From the NCBI GenBank assembly GCA_000403475.2, contig KE159795.1, positions 1,054,983 through 1,118,982 of the forward strand: a DNA stretch of 64,000 nucleotides, given 5' to 3'. The notes under the pieces are model-generated. The model saw only the letters and a list, made by a program, of their open reading frames with translations. It had not been told where the DNA came from and did no database searches. Of this stretch, positions 7,839-16,623 are shown piece by piece (the stretch's first letter is position 1; every line of letters starts with the position of its first letter). The DNA comes from Lachnospiraceae bacterium MD308. Lineage in GTDB: Bacteria; Bacillota; Clostridia; Lachnospirales; Lachnospiraceae. The position numbers were made by a program, and so were the translations under genes.

Positions 7839-9539
7839 TTAATATTGGTATTTCAACCATTTACTATATTCATAAGTTAATTGCTTTGAACTTATAAAAC
7901 TCAAAATTCTTTCTATTAATTCTTGTTTCTCGCTTTTTTTCGAGGAATCTAAACATTCTAACAAGCACATAGTATTTTTAGAAATCTCATCATAACGTCC
8001 TATATTATAGGCTCGCTCTAATCCATCCTGATAAAATTTAACAGCTTCATCCAGCATCATATTCTTTCTATATGCATTTCCCAATAAAGCATATACTTTA
8101 ACCTCCCTATTAATATCCGATGCCGCCTTGTAGGCTTGGAGAGCTTCTGTGAATTTTTTAATGCTATTTGTATAATCTCCTTTCTCATAAAAAAGTTTTC
8201 CCTCCGAAACTAACAAACCATTCAACATTTCTTTCTTTTCATTACTATTATTAATCATATTTGCATATTTAGTAGCTTCTGATAATTTTTCTTCTGTATC
8301 TAACAAATCTCCATTTTGTCTAGCAATAGATGCCAAATGTCTATGCCCTTTTGCCACTGTATAATACGCACAAACCTCCCTTGCCAAACGTATGCCATCT
8401 TCAATATAGCGTTTTGCACTACTGGTATCACCTAAACAATAAGTCGTCCATCCTAAATCATCTATCAAGACCTTAGATCTGAGAACAGAATCCTTAATCT
8501 CAAAAGCTGCCTTTTCAACCATATTGCCAAGCTTGATTCGTAAATCTAATTGACCAGATATCCACAAGTATCTGCTTAAGACCGTTGATAGATTACATAC
8601 CTCTATCCACCTTTGATGCTTAAAAGAATCTTCAAGTTGCAAATAAATATTAAAATCGTGTGAGGTATGCTGCTCTTTATAGTGAAAATTATTCTCCAAT
8701 TCATCAAAATCAATTACATTTTCTATATAAAGTTTCAATGCAACACTAGCACTCTTTGATGCGAGAACCTGGTAATCATCACTCTTTTTAACATCCCCCA
8801 TATCAGAGATACCTCTAAAAATAAGCCAAGGAAAGTTTTCCTTCTCTGTTCGACACGCTTTTACAAAACCTACTGCTTCCATTTCTGCTCCGCGGCATTT
8901 TTCATCTACATTTTCTGTTATAGGTATAAAATATTTGTCATCTCTTATTAAAGAATCTTCTGTTACAATTGAGCCATCTACAAAAGCTAATTCTGGGCTA
9001 TAAACTTTATCACTTAAACCATTTACCTTCGCCACCAGTGTGGCCTTTTCAATATCTTCACTCATATATCTATTGCATTCAAGAGAAAAAGTTTTTGCTG
9101 TAATCTTATGTCTTTTTAACATTTGGTCAATTACTCTGGTTCTATTATAATTTTCTGTTCTTGGTATATATCTTCCTTCTTTATAAACCTTCTTTGTCCT
9201 ATCAATTATTTTAGAAGGAATAACTACATCTCCAATTTTTACTTTTCCTTCTATTCCCGCACTAATACCAACCATACACATTATTTTAGGATTCCAATTC
9301 TGTAAGAAATGTGCTGTACATATTGCTGCTTCAACATTTCCTGCCTCACCATTAACAAATGATATAACTAACGATATTTCCTTCTTGCATTGCTCAGAAT
9401 AAACTTTTGATTTGTAATACAAAAAAGGACTATTAACTTTTAGCATATCTTGTTCAGATATGTTTAAAATATTAAATAATGATTCAATTTCTGTTGGTAT
9501 TATCGTTATGATTCCAACATCTATGTTTTTGTCAATCAT
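7839..9539 (-). CDS. Nucleoside phosphorylase domain fused to TPR-like repeats
   Basis: A 566-residue protein. I place the start at ATG 9539 (MIDKNIDVGIITIIPTE) because GGGAGG precedes it and it overlaps the upstream stop as ATGA. Residues about 5-275 are a PNP/MTAN-type domain: VGISAGIEGKVKIGDVVIPS matches the phosphate/base loop, and AEMEAVGF plus FRGISDMGD carry the substrate Glu and the catalytic Asp. Residues about 290-566 are helical repeats with TPR character (GDLLDTEEKLSEA, GDYTNSIKKFTEALQAYKAA, YALLGNAYRKNMMLDEAVKF). PNP domains with repeat domains are known as sensor-effector parts of several defence and signalling proteins. The reaction is cleavage of an N-glycosidic bond; the target is unknown. 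Confidence 0.8.
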   Translation of the reverse strand: MIDKNIDVGIITIIPTEIESLFNILNISEQDMLKVNSPFLYYKSKVYSEQCKKEISLVISFVNGEAGNVEAAICTAHFLQNWNPKIMCMVGISAGIEGKVKIGDVVIPSKIIDRTKKVYKEGRYIPRTENYNRTRVIDQMLKRHKITAKTFSLECNRYMSEDIEKATLVAKVNGLSDKVYSPELAFVDGSIVTEDSLIRDDKYFIPITENVDEKCRGAEMEAVGFVKACRTEKENFPWLIFRGISDMGDVKKSDDYQVLASKSASVALKLYIENVIDFDELENNFHYKEQHTSHDFNIYLQLEDSFKHQRWIEVCNLSTVLSRYLWISGQLDLRIKLGNMVEKAAFEIKDSVLRSKVLIDDLGWTTYCLGDTSSAKRYIEDGIRLAREVCAYYTVAKGHRHLASIARQNGDLLDTEEKLSEATKYANMINNSNEKKEMLNGLLVSEGKLFYEKGDYTNSIKKFTEALQAYKAASDINREVKVYALLGNAYRKNMMLDEAVKFYQDGLERAYNIGRYDEISKNTMCLLECLDSSKKSEKQELIERILSFISSKQLTYEYSKWLKYQY

Positions 9540-10150
9540 ATACATCCTCCCAAAATAGCATTTCCGATACACTGGCTCTTTTGTAATAAGATATCTTCAT
9601 AATAGATAAATTTAATTGTTTGAATACAGATTTTCGATAGGTGTTTTTTATTTAATATATCGTTGATAGTATCCATATTCAATTTTATATCTTCTAACCT
9701 ATCTGCTCTGATGTTTCCTAGAGCTATCCAAGGTGTATGTATTATCGCATACTGCAATCCTTTTCCCAAATAAAAGTTATTAACCGCCTCTAATTTCAGC
9801 CACTTAATTTCTGAAAAATAAAATCTTAAAACTCCATCTGATGCTACACTATTGCATGTATTTACTAATTTTATTTGTGGTTGCTCTGACAATTCCGTTT
9901 TCATCTGCTCAAAAAAACTTTCACTTGAATCAATTTCAAAAGGATTTTTAACTGATTTACACCGTATAAGCGTTATATGCCATCTTGGATACCAAATAAA
10001 ACAATTTGGAAAAATTTTATCAAGTTGATTCTTATAATTATATAGCTCTTCATATAATGGGCTGGTAGCTATCTCAAAAACAGCAGAAATTCCAAATCTC
10101 TTTTGCTTAATTTTGCAATTGCGTTTCTCTACACTTTCTAAATTAATCAT
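9536..10150 (-). CDS. 2H-phosphoesterase / 2'-5' RNA ligase-like protein
   Basis: A 204-residue protein. WYPRWHITLIRC carries one clear HxT motif of the 2H superfamily (cyclic phosphodiesterases, LigT-type RNA ligases). The expected second motif falls at HTPWIALGNI, where the usual PHxTLG appears as PWIALG, so one catalytic His-Thr pair seems lost or displaced. Family assignment rests on motif and size. Its start overlaps the kinase-like stop by four bases (ATGA), and its stop overlaps the phosphorylase start in the same way, so the three are translationally coupled. If active, it would open or close 2',3'-cyclic or 2'-5' phosphodiester bonds. Confidence 0.6.
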   Translation of the reverse strand: MINLESVEKRNCKIKQKRFGISAVFEIATSPLYEELYNYKNQLDKIFPNCFIWYPRWHITLIRCKSVKNPFEIDSSESFFEQMKTELSEQPQIKLVNTCNSVASDGVLRFYFSEIKWLKLEAVNNFYLGKGLQYAIIHTPWIALGNIRADRLEDIKLNMDTINDILNKKHLSKICIQTIKFIYYEDILLQKSQCIGNAILGGCI

Positions 10151-10764
10151 GTATTTATAATATCCTTTATTATAACTTCAGTAATTTGAGTAAAAAAATC
10201 TTCTTTATAATTATTATTAACAATTACATATTTTCGTTTGTTTTTTTCAAATTCGCTAATAGTGTTTTTTATCTCCTCACTAATAAACTTTGACTCTAAA
10301 AAAAGACTATTACTAATTTCATCTTTGCTTCGAAGTAGCGATTCATCTAATTCACTTATTAGAAAAATCACATAATAATTCTTCATTAAATTCCTTAGAT
10401 GTTGCAAACCACTAAAGCGAAACAGGAAAATAGGAATTTTTTTACTACAAACTATTTTTTCATAATCTACTTTCTTATATCCATATAACGGTTTGGCTCC
10501 AAACCTTGCAAAGAAAAATTCACTGTTTTCCTTTGCCCTAATAAACTGATCGACCGAAAGATAACAAAATTCTTCTTCATCATCTTCCCTCCTCAATCTT
10601 GTAGTACAATTTTTTATAATTTCAAATAATTCTGGATACTTCATACATAAATATCGCGCCAATGTTGTTTTTCCTGAACCTGATTGTCCTACTATTAATA
10701 ACTTTCTTTCAGCAGATAAACTCACATTATTTTCATCATAAGTCCAATAGATATTATCTAGCAC
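10147..10764 (-). CDS. Guanylate-kinase-like P-loop protein
   Basis: A 205-residue protein starting at GTG 10764 behind AAAGGAGAG. The Walker A motif is LIVGQSGSGKTT (about residues 22-33). The following NCTTRLRREDDEEEFCYLS, then DQFIRAKENSEFFFARFGA and LYGYKKV, parallels the GMP-binding TTR and YG segments of guanylate kinase. The N-terminal 20 residues and the C-terminal third differ from housekeeping Gmk, so it is a divergent paralogue likely acting on another nucleotide or an RNA end. It is the first gene of the cassette. The upstream region has weak TTGAGT/TAATAA promoter-like hexamers about 90-110 bases before the start. Confidence 0.65.
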   Translation of the reverse strand: MLDNIYWTYDENNVSLSAERKLLIVGQSGSGKTTLARYLCMKYPELFEIIKNCTTRLRREDDEEEFCYLSVDQFIRAKENSEFFFARFGAKPLYGYKKVDYEKIVCSKKIPIFLFRFSGLQHLRNLMKNYYVIFLISELDESLLRSKDEISNSLFLESKFISEEIKNTISEFEKNKRKYVIVNNNYKEDFFTQITEVIIKDIINT

Positions 10765-11199
10765 ATCTTTTCTCTCCTTTCAAAACATTGACACACAAAT
10801 ATGATTTTGGAGAATTTGTTTCTTTAATTTTTATAAGTTTTAACTTTTGTTCTTTATTAAGATTAATTGTTAATTACTCAACGTACTAATGAACTACACT
10901 GGGATAGAGTAATCAAGCACATGTAACGACTACGGCACATATGTGCTTTGAAGATATATGTACTTGCCCGCCTTGCTCTGCAAGGTTGCGAAAGTGGGGT
11001 ATCGAAATAGTTGGCTCTGTGCTAAAAATTAAGCTTTACCATAGGCTAAGTTTGCTATCATGGCAGAGTTGCGGGGAATTAGATCCAAAAGAGATTAAAA
11101 CAATTGCTCTTATGTTCGTGTAACCTTTTTATATATTATAAACCTTTTGGTTGATAACTTCAATATATTTCAGCAAAGTTTTACAAAAAATTCACAAAA
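10765..11199. other. Gene-poor stretch between cassette and prophage
   Basis: About 435 bases without a gene I can support. It contains the cassette leader, a perfect 12-bp palindrome GCACATATGTGC (10935-10946) that shares half of an 8-bp inverted repeat with 10915-10922, and a plus-strand frame (10941-11123) ending in CGELDPKEIKTIALMFV with no ribosome site and no known family. The 11110-11200 part is AT-rich and should contain the left prophage junction. TGATAACTT at 11152-11160 recurs at 50712-50720 near the other end. Confidence 0.5.
11152..11160 (+). other. Candidate left attachment core (weak)
   Basis: TGATAACTT lies just outside the terminator of the recombinase operon and is repeated at 50712-50720 beyond the last phage gene. 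Serine integrases need only very short shared cores, so the position is sensible, but a 9-bp match in AT-rich DNA is weak evidence. Confidence 0.2.
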
Positions 11200-11233
11200 G
11201 CACCCTGTGAGCATATACTGCCACACAGGGTGC
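11200..11233 (-). terminator. Terminator of the recombinase operon
   Basis: GCACCCTGTG (11200-11209) pairs with CACAGGGTGC (11224-11233). On the minus strand a T-rich stretch (TTTTGTGAATTTTTTG) follows. It lies 15 bases past the stop of the last recombinase and probably marks the edge of phage transcription. Confidence 0.8.
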
Positions 11234-11248
11234 CGAAACACAGTTTAT

Positions 11249-12817
11249 TTACTTGCTCCTCCGGATATCCACCGAAAGCCCCGATTTCAATTCCACCTCA
11301 AACTTATCATCAAACACCGTAACCTTCGCAATCAGCCGTCTGACCAGCTGTTCATCATACTCTTCGATTTCCGCTGTCTGACTGTTCAGGAATGCTTTCA
11401 TGTTGAAAATGCTCTGTTTTACGCCCTCCATTTCAGCCTTGTCAGCCAGTATCTGCTGCTTTTCCTCACGCAGCTTATAAATTTCTTCCACCAGGTCATC
11501 ATACTGCTCATTTCTGTTTGCCTTTTGCAAAAGCTGCTTCTGGAGCTCCTCCAGCTTCCCGTCAACATCCTTTGTCGGGGAATTTTCCTGCTTTAAGACT
11601 TCTTCGATGTTTTCCTGCAAAACTCCTATGGCAGTGCTTTTCTGGGAAAGAACGCTGTTGATGGCTTTTATCACCACTTCCTGCAGCTCTGTTTCCTGAA
11701 TAGTGTCGGCGTCGCAGGCATCGGGTCCGCTTTCAACCCTTGTTACACATCTCCAGACATTCGAGCGTTTTCCACGGTTGTTCCAGGCGATCCTGCGGTA
11801 AATGTCACCGCATTTGGAGCAGTACACAATGCTTGAAAGTGCATATTTGCTGCTGTAAACTCTCTTCTTACGGTTTTTGCCGCTGTGAAGGTTTGACCTT
11901 CTCTGCATTTCCTCCTGGACCTGCATATACAGGTCACGGGGAATAATAGCCTCATGGTCATCCGTTACATAATACTGCGGAACAATCCCGTTATTTTTCA
12001 CCCTTTTCTTGGTGAGAAAATCCACGGTGTATGTCTTCTGCAGAAGTGCGTCTCCGATATATTTCTCATTCTGGAGGATTTTCTTTAAGGTTTCCGCCCT
12101 CCATGTCGGCTTTCCTGCCGCCGTCAGTATCTTGTCCGATTCCAGGCTTTCACCAATCTGCTTCAAACTCGAACCCTGCAAGTATTCACGATAAATTCTT
12201 TTTACAACCTCTGCCTCGGACGGTTCGATAATCAGATGCCCGTCCTCATCTTTGGTGTATCCGAGAAAGCGGTTATGGTTGACCTGCACATGCCCGTTCT
12301 GATAACGGTACTGCAGTCCGAGCTTGACGTTCTGTGAAAGGCTCTGGCTTTCCTGCTGTGCAAGGCTCGCCATAATCGTCAGGAGGACTTCTCCTTTGGT
12401 ATCCATTGTGTTTATGTTTTCTTTCTCAAAAAATACGGGAATGTTTTTCTCTTTCAGCTGACGAATATATTTCAGGCAGTCCAGCGTATTTCTTGCAAAA
12501 CGGCTGATGGATTTCGTTACAATCATATCGATATTTCCGGCCAGGCACTCGCTTATCATTCGGTTGAATTCATTTCTGTTTTTGGTATTACAGCCGCTGA
12601 TTCCATCATCAGCGAATACGCCGGCAAATTCCCAGTCGGGATTTTTCTTTATAAAAGATGTATAGTGTTCCACCTGTGTCTCATAACTTGTTGCCTGCTC
12701 GTCGCTGTCCGTGCTGACACGGCAGTATGCGGCAACTTTCAGTTTTGGCTTTTCCTCTTCCTGCTCAGTGCTTCCCATGCGTTTTCGTGCGGGAATGAGC
12801 GTAACGCTTTTATTCAT
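11249..12817 (-). CDS. Large serine recombinase (integrase) A
   Basis: A 522-residue large serine recombinase. The catalytic serine is S35 in AAYCRVSTD. The resolvase domain covers about 25-175, then a recombinase domain (about 180-300), a zinc ribbon ([10 protein letters not shown] with a later WRC and C) and a long coiled coil (about 395-470). It overlaps the small recombinase gene by eight bases. Together with the next two genes it forms the integration and excision module. Which of the two large enzymes integrates and which assists excision cannot be told from sequence. Confidence 0.93.
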   Translation of the reverse strand: MNKSVTLIPARKRMGSTEQEEEKPKLKVAAYCRVSTDSDEQATSYETQVEHYTSFIKKNPDWEFAGVFADDGISGCNTKNRNEFNRMISECLAGNIDMIVTKSISRFARNTLDCLKYIRQLKEKNIPVFFEKENINTMDTKGEVLLTIMASLAQQESQSLSQNVKLGLQYRYQNGHVQVNHNRFLGYTKDEDGHLIIEPSEAEVVKRIYREYLQGSSLKQIGESLESDKILTAAGKPTWRAETLKKILQNEKYIGDALLQKTYTVDFLTKKRVKNNGIVPQYYVTDDHEAIIPRDLYMQVQEEMQRRSNLHSGKNRKKRVYSSKYALSSIVYCSKCGDIYRRIAWNNRGKRSNVWRCVTRVESGPDACDADTIQETELQEVVIKAINSVLSQKSTAIGVLQENIEEVLKQENSPTKDVDGKLEELQKQLLQKANRNEQYDDLVEEIYKLREEKQQILADKAEMEGVKQSIFNMKAFLNSQTAEIEEYDEQLVRRLIAKVTVFDDKFEVELKSGLSVDIRRSK

Positions 12818-13235
12818 CTCTGACCTCCTCGGTTTCTATCATGCTGTAGGCATATTCCGCCTGCCTGAACGGATCAGAATATTTCACGGGAACCTTTGGC
12901 ATTGTAAAGGATACCGCACCTTTAGGCTTAGGCGGTGCGTCTAAATCCTTTATCCTGCCAAGAGAAGCCGCCCTCGATATCCTGACTTCTTCCGCCTTGT
13001 TAAAAGTTTCTATATCAATGATGGGCGGATAATATCCGTCTCCGAGATAACGCTTATTTCTGAGCATTCTCCCGACACTTCCATGAAATAGATACAGCCC
13101 TGCTTTTTCGGCGGCGGGCTGAAGCGCCAGACCAGATATATATCCGTCAAACAGCTTTCTGACCCTTTTTGCTTTTTCTTCGTCTATATACGCAACTCCG
13201 TCCCTGATTACATATCCGTATGGTGTGTGTGACAT
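12810..13235 (-). CDS. Small recombinase-domain protein without catalytic domain
   Basis: A 141-residue protein beginning [13 protein letters not shown]. It matches the recombinase domain that follows the resolvase domain in large serine recombinases ([20 protein letters not shown], then [20 protein letters not shown]), but the N-terminal catalytic part with the serine is missing. It starts by one-base overlap (TAATG) with the upstream recombinase stop and overlaps recombinase A. Triplets of two large recombinases with such a small one between them recur in Lachnospiraceae elements, as I recall. It is probably a DNA-binding accessory factor rather than a broken gene. Confidence 0.85.
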   Translation of the reverse strand: MSHTPYGYVIRDGVAYIDEEKAKRVRKLFDGYISGLALQPAAEKAGLYLFHGSVGRMLRNKRYLGDGYYPPIIDIETFNKAEEVRISRAASLGRIKDLDAPPKPKGAVSFTMPKVPVKYSDPFRQAEYAYSMIETEEVRDE

Positions 13236-14800
13236 TATCCATCCAACCTCTCTTTCAGATTCAGACCACAGTGTAATCCGAAAATAATTTCTTTTCTTGA
13301 AATCACCGTAATTTCCCTGACATGGCTTTCAAAAAGGCCCTCATCATATTCCGTCAGCATCTCATGTCCGGACACGAACTTTATCAGATTTTTCAATGCG
13401 TCTGCTTTTTCATTATCAATGCTTACGGAGGATAAGAGATTTTCTTTTCGTTCCTTTAGCCTTTCATTTTCCACAATGAGGGCGTTATTCTCTTTTTGAA
13501 AAATCGGAGGCTCTAACAGACCGCTTGTCATAAGGCTTACAAGAACCTGCCTTTTTTCTTTGACATTTTCAATCGCTGCTTCAACATTCTCGATCTGCTG
13601 CAGCCTGCCCTCTTCATCATAGCCCTGCATATTTCTAAGCAGGGGCTTCAATACCGTCTGCTGTGAAAAAATCAGCTTATTCATCATGGTCACAAAAGCC
13701 GCCTTAACTGCGTCATCGGTAATATATTTCATGCTGCAGGCGGTCTTATCTTCAATGTGTCTGCTGCAGCACCAGGCAATATAACCACCACTCGGCTTGC
13801 TGTGTTTCCTGCGTTTAAAGGAGCTGCCACATTCCCCGCACTTTATTTTCCCTGAAAATTCATAACGGTTCAGATATCTTTCTGTATTTGTGCCGTTGCC
13901 TTTTTCTTGACCCCGCCTGTCCACCAATTCATTTGCCTTGTCATAAATCTCGTGGCTTATAACAGCCTCATGATGGTCTTTGCAAAGATACCTGTCATAT
14001 TCTCCGTAATTTGTATGACGGTTGAAGCTGCTGTCAGTGTAGGTCTTTTGGAATATAACATCCCCAGTATATTTTTCATTTCTGATAATGGCAAGGACGG
14101 AGCCTGACGACCACTTCCCGCCTTTTTTCGCTGTAATGCCACGCTTATTAAGTTCTTTTGCAATCAGGTGTGTGCTTTTCCCATCCAGGCAGTCCGAAAA
14201 TATCTGCCTGACAATTTCCGCCTGTTCAGGCACAATGACCATTTTTCTGTCAACATTGGTATATCCGTAAGGCGGATACGAAATAACATATGTGCCGTTT
14301 TGGAAGCGCTTTTTAATGCTCCACTTTTCATTTTCTGAAATGGATACCGATTCGTTTTCGGCAAGGCTGCCGAGTACGGAAAGCATAAGCTCGCTCTCCA
14401 TAGAACCCGTATTCAGGTTTTCTTTTTCAAAATATATGCAGACATTCAGATCAAGAAGTTTCCTCACCAGTTCAAGGCAGTCTGTTGTATTCCTGCAGAA
14501 CCTGCTGATGGATTTTGTCAGTATTAAATCTATCAGGCCTTTTTCACAGTCTGAAATCAACGACATCAGACCTTTGCGGACTTCCTTTTTAGTACCGGTC
14601 ACTCCCTCATCAAAATACACGCCTGCAAAATCCCACTCAGGGTTTGTTTTGATATATCTTTCATAATGTGAACGCTGCGTGTCAAGGCTCTCCATCTGCT
14701 CATCGCTGTCCGTGGATACCCTGCAGTAAGCTGCAGTCCTTGTCTTATTATCCTGTGGCAAAGGTCTAAATTCGTCAATTTTTGTTATCTTTATCATCAT
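13235..14800 (-). CDS. Large serine recombinase (integrase) B
   Basis: A 521-residue large serine recombinase with catalytic serine S29 in AAYCRVSTD. Resolvase domain about 20-165, recombinase domain with SYPPYGYTNVDRKMVIVPEQ, zinc ribbon (IKCGECGSSFKRR, later CC and C) and a coiled coil near 400-460. AGGTGAG precedes the two adjacent start codons (MMIK). It is only moderately similar to recombinase A, so the pair is an old duplication or a two-subunit system. Transcription continues into the small recombinase by overlap. Confidence 0.93.
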   Translation of the reverse strand: MMIKITKIDEFRPLPQDNKTRTAAYCRVSTDSDEQMESLDTQRSHYERYIKTNPEWDFAGVYFDEGVTGTKKEVRKGLMSLISDCEKGLIDLILTKSISRFCRNTTDCLELVRKLLDLNVCIYFEKENLNTGSMESELMLSVLGSLAENESVSISENEKWSIKKRFQNGTYVISYPPYGYTNVDRKMVIVPEQAEIVRQIFSDCLDGKSTHLIAKELNKRGITAKKGGKWSSGSVLAIIRNEKYTGDVIFQKTYTDSSFNRHTNYGEYDRYLCKDHHEAVISHEIYDKANELVDRRGQEKGNGTNTERYLNRYEFSGKIKCGECGSSFKRRKHSKPSGGYIAWCCSRHIEDKTACSMKYITDDAVKAAFVTMMNKLIFSQQTVLKPLLRNMQGYDEEGRLQQIENVEAAIENVKEKRQVLVSLMTSGLLEPPIFQKENNALIVENERLKERKENLLSSVSIDNEKADALKNLIKFVSGHEMLTEYDEGLFESHVREITVISRKEIIFGLHCGLNLKERLDG

Positions 14801-14849
14801 CTCACCTCGTTTTCCGCAGGTACTATATTCGCTCTGAATTTCGATAATA

Positions 14850-15113
14850 TCAAGTCATTTTCGGCATTATCTCTGATAAATAAGGGGAGAAAGTTCGGCG
14901 GTTTTTCTCTGTAATTTTGTTGAATACATCAACAGAAATATTCCCCATTCCGAGCAGCTTTTCAAGCATCTGCTGGGCAACAAAATAGTCAAACTCATGC
15001 TGAAGTTCTTCTTCAGTAAAAGTATTTTCCGCACTATCCGCTGTCAAATCTTCCGTTTTATCCTGCAAATCTATGTTTTGTGATTCTATCATTCCAATGT
15101 TCTGTTTTTCCAT
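14850..15113 (-). CDS. Small SHOCT-like accessory protein
   Basis: An 87-residue protein. I choose ATG 15113 (MEKQNIGMIESQNID) because GGAGGTG lies upstream; the frame also has an ATG at 15131 inside that site. The C-terminal half (HEFDYFVAQQMLEKLLGMGN, then VDVFNKITEKNRRTFSPYLSEIMP) matches the SHOCT-like small proteins that precede serine recombinases in Clostridia. It probably helps regulate or assemble the recombinases. It is the first gene after the lysis-module terminator, and the left copy of the prophage's 45-bp repeat forms its leader. Confidence 0.7.
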   Translation of the reverse strand: MEKQNIGMIESQNIDLQDKTEDLTADSAENTFTEEELQHEFDYFVAQQMLEKLLGMGNISVDVFNKITEKNRRTFSPYLSEIMPKMT

Positions 15114-15126
15114 AATAAAATGCACC

Positions 15127-15171
15127 TCCATATCTACGGAGATTTATCCCTGCTTTTGATGAGGTGTTTTT
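15127..15171 (-). repeat. 45-bp two-part repeat, left copy
   Basis: 19 identical bases (15127-15145, TCCATATCTACGGAGATTT on plus), 8 unrelated bases, then TTTTGATGAGGTGTTTTT (15154-15171). The same two blocks at the same spacing occur at 49925-49969. Both copies lie on the upstream side of a minus-strand gene. The right copy starts at the stop of the sigma-like gene. A phage promoter or operator is possible. Confidence 0.75.
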
Positions 15172-15182
15172 CAAAATAAAAC

Positions 15183-15231
15183 AAAAAAAGCCGCAGGCAC
15201 TGAACCCGGATGTAGGGTGAGTGCCTGCGGC
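15183..15231 (-). terminator. Strong rho-independent terminator of the lysis module
   Basis: GCCGCAGGCACT (15190-15201) pairs perfectly with AGTGCCTGCGGC (15220-15231) and is followed on the minus strand by seven T. It lies nine bases after the amidase stop and separates late genes from the recombinase module. Confidence 0.95.
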
Positions 15232-15239
15232 ATAATACT

Positions 15240-16112
15240 TTACTTCAATAATTCATTTACTCTTTTCTGCACGGCGGAATAGTCATATCCTGCGGCAATG
15301 AGCTTTTTCTTTCGTTCGTCACCGTTGCCCCAGTCGCCACGGATGACCTCACGGGCAATGGTATCAACAGATTTCTTTGTAGTTGATAAATCCGCCGGAT
15401 AAACCTTTCTGCCGTCCTCATTAAACACAGAATAACCTTTGTTGGAATCAGCGCATTTTTTCGCATTGGCAAGGACGCTGAACGCACCTTTCTGCGATTT
15501 GCTGTCCGCCCAGGTCTTGCGTACACGGTAAAGCTGCTTTTTATCGGCCGCCGGTTTAGACGCTGAAGAACTACCCAAAGCCGCTGTAACCTTTGCTGCC
15601 AGATCGCCAAGTCTTGCATACAGCCAGCTGCCAGGACAGGATTTATTTGCAAACCAGCGGTGGACTGTCAGCACCATCTCATCAGGCTTCGGCGTATAGT
15701 TAAGTGTTTTGTTCCTGTCGCCAAGCCATAGAAGTTTTTTCTTGCCGTTACGTCTGCAGATATCCGTGCAGAGTTTAACAAGCGAATCATAAACCCTGGC
15801 GTTCATCGCATACGGTTCTGTTTTGTCACTGGCACATTCAATCGTGACGGCCCTCTGGTCATTGGCATTGCTTGAGGAACACCAGGAGCGGTTTTTCTCC
15901 TCCACGCACAAAGAAACCTTTCCATCCGTGCCGATACCGTAATTACAGCTTGCCTGCCGTGATGGGCTTGTAAAGCATCCGCAAATACTCTCTGCAGAAA
16001 GCTGCCCGACAACGCAGTGGGGAGTAATCCTGTCAATGCTGTGCGTTCTCTGTCCTGAGTGGTTCGGACTGAGCCTGGTGTAAGATACCATAGAACTGTT
16101 TGTGTATGCCAT
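15240..16112 (-). CDS. N-acetylmuramoyl-L-alanine amidase endolysin
   Basis: A 290-residue phage endolysin that cuts the amide bond between muramic acid and L-alanine in peptidoglycan. The Amidase_2 domain (about 15-165) shows the zinc ligands H32 (ITPHCVVGQ), H151 (VLTVHRWF) and C159 (KSCPG). A middle segment (about 192-240) resembles a SPOR-like repeat, and the last 38 residues (AREVIRGDWGNGDERKKKL, then AAGYDYSAVQKRVNELL) are a Cpl-7 cell-wall-binding repeat. No signal peptide, so release depends on the adjacent holin, two bases upstream. A strong terminator follows. Confidence 0.95.
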   Translation of the reverse strand: MAYTNSSMVSYTRLSPNHSGQRTHSIDRITPHCVVGQLSAESICGCFTSPSRQASCNYGIGTDGKVSLCVEEKNRSWCSSSNANDQRAVTIECASDKTEPYAMNARVYDSLVKLCTDICRRNGKKKLLWLGDRNKTLNYTPKPDEMVLTVHRWFANKSCPGSWLYARLGDLAAKVTAALGSSSASKPAADKKQLYRVRKTWADSKSQKGAFSVLANAKKCADSNKGYSVFNEDGRKVYPADLSTTKKSVDTIAREVIRGDWGNGDERKKKLIAAGYDYSAVQKRVNELLK

Positions 16113-16114
16113 AA

Positions 16115-16528
16115 TTATTTGTCCTCGCTTTCCGAGCGGTCATGTAACTGCTCTAATACCGTTTTGATTTTTTCGGGAACAGGAAGCCCCAGGTACGCCG
16201 CATTCTCCAGAAGGCTCACGCCTTCATTAGAAATGTAGAAGAAGATAACCGCCGTCCTTAAAACGCATCCCGTGCCGATAACCTGCACGTCAAGGATGTT
16301 TGCGACACCCACAAGCAGGAAGATCAGCACCTTTTTGAAGATGCCTTTGAAACCGACTTCGCTTGACAGCCTGTGGTCGATGACGCCACACATAACACCC
16401 GTGATATAATCGATAGCCACAAATGCAATGAGTGCATACAGCAGTCCGTCACAGCCACCAAGGAACCAGCCGAGCCACCCGCCGATGACAGTAAAAATAA
16501 GTTGAATCGTGTTCCAGAATTCTTTCAT
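16115..16528 (-). CDS. Phage holin (phi-LC3/TcdE-type)
   Basis: A 137-residue membrane protein with about four hydrophobic segments (near 8-27, 29-50, 66-85 and 88-108) and a charged C-terminus (ESEDK). AFVAIDYITGVMCGVIDHRL followed by SSEVGFKGIFKKV is the signature of the toxin-secretion/phage-lysis holin family. It forms membrane lesions that let the amidase reach the wall. It is preceded by AGGAGGGATTC and sits directly before the amidase gene. A terminator separates it from the tail genes, so lysis genes may have separate control. Confidence 0.93.
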   Translation of the reverse strand: MKEFWNTIQLIFTVIGGWLGWFLGGCDGLLYALIAFVAIDYITGVMCGVIDHRLSSEVGFKGIFKKVLIFLLVGVANILDVQVIGTGCVLRTAVIFFYISNEGVSLLENAAYLGLPVPEKIKTVLEQLHDRSESEDK

Positions 16529-16560
16529 AATGAATCCCTCCTAAAAGATTTTTGTGTATG

Positions 16561-16591
16561 AAAAAAGCGGGTGCCCGCAATGGACATCCGC
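16561..16591 (-). terminator. Terminator between fibre and holin genes
   Basis: GCGG-TG / CA-CCGC hairpin with one mismatch (16567-16591) followed on the minus strand by six T. It lies between the tail-fibre stop and the holin start, so readthrough or a separate promoter must supply the lysis genes. Confidence 0.7.
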
Positions 16592-16623
16592 CAATTTCCA
16601 TGAAAATATTAAATTGTTTTTTG

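Noticed and set aside
10941-11123. 60-codon plus-strand frame
   Set aside because: Ends in a protein-like segment but lacks a ribosome site and any family; kept only as a remark on the intergenic stretch.
12810-13235. Small recombinase as a broken gene
   Set aside because: Considered a pseudogene of a large recombinase, but it overlaps both neighbours precisely, has its own start and keeps a clean frame, so it is probably functional.
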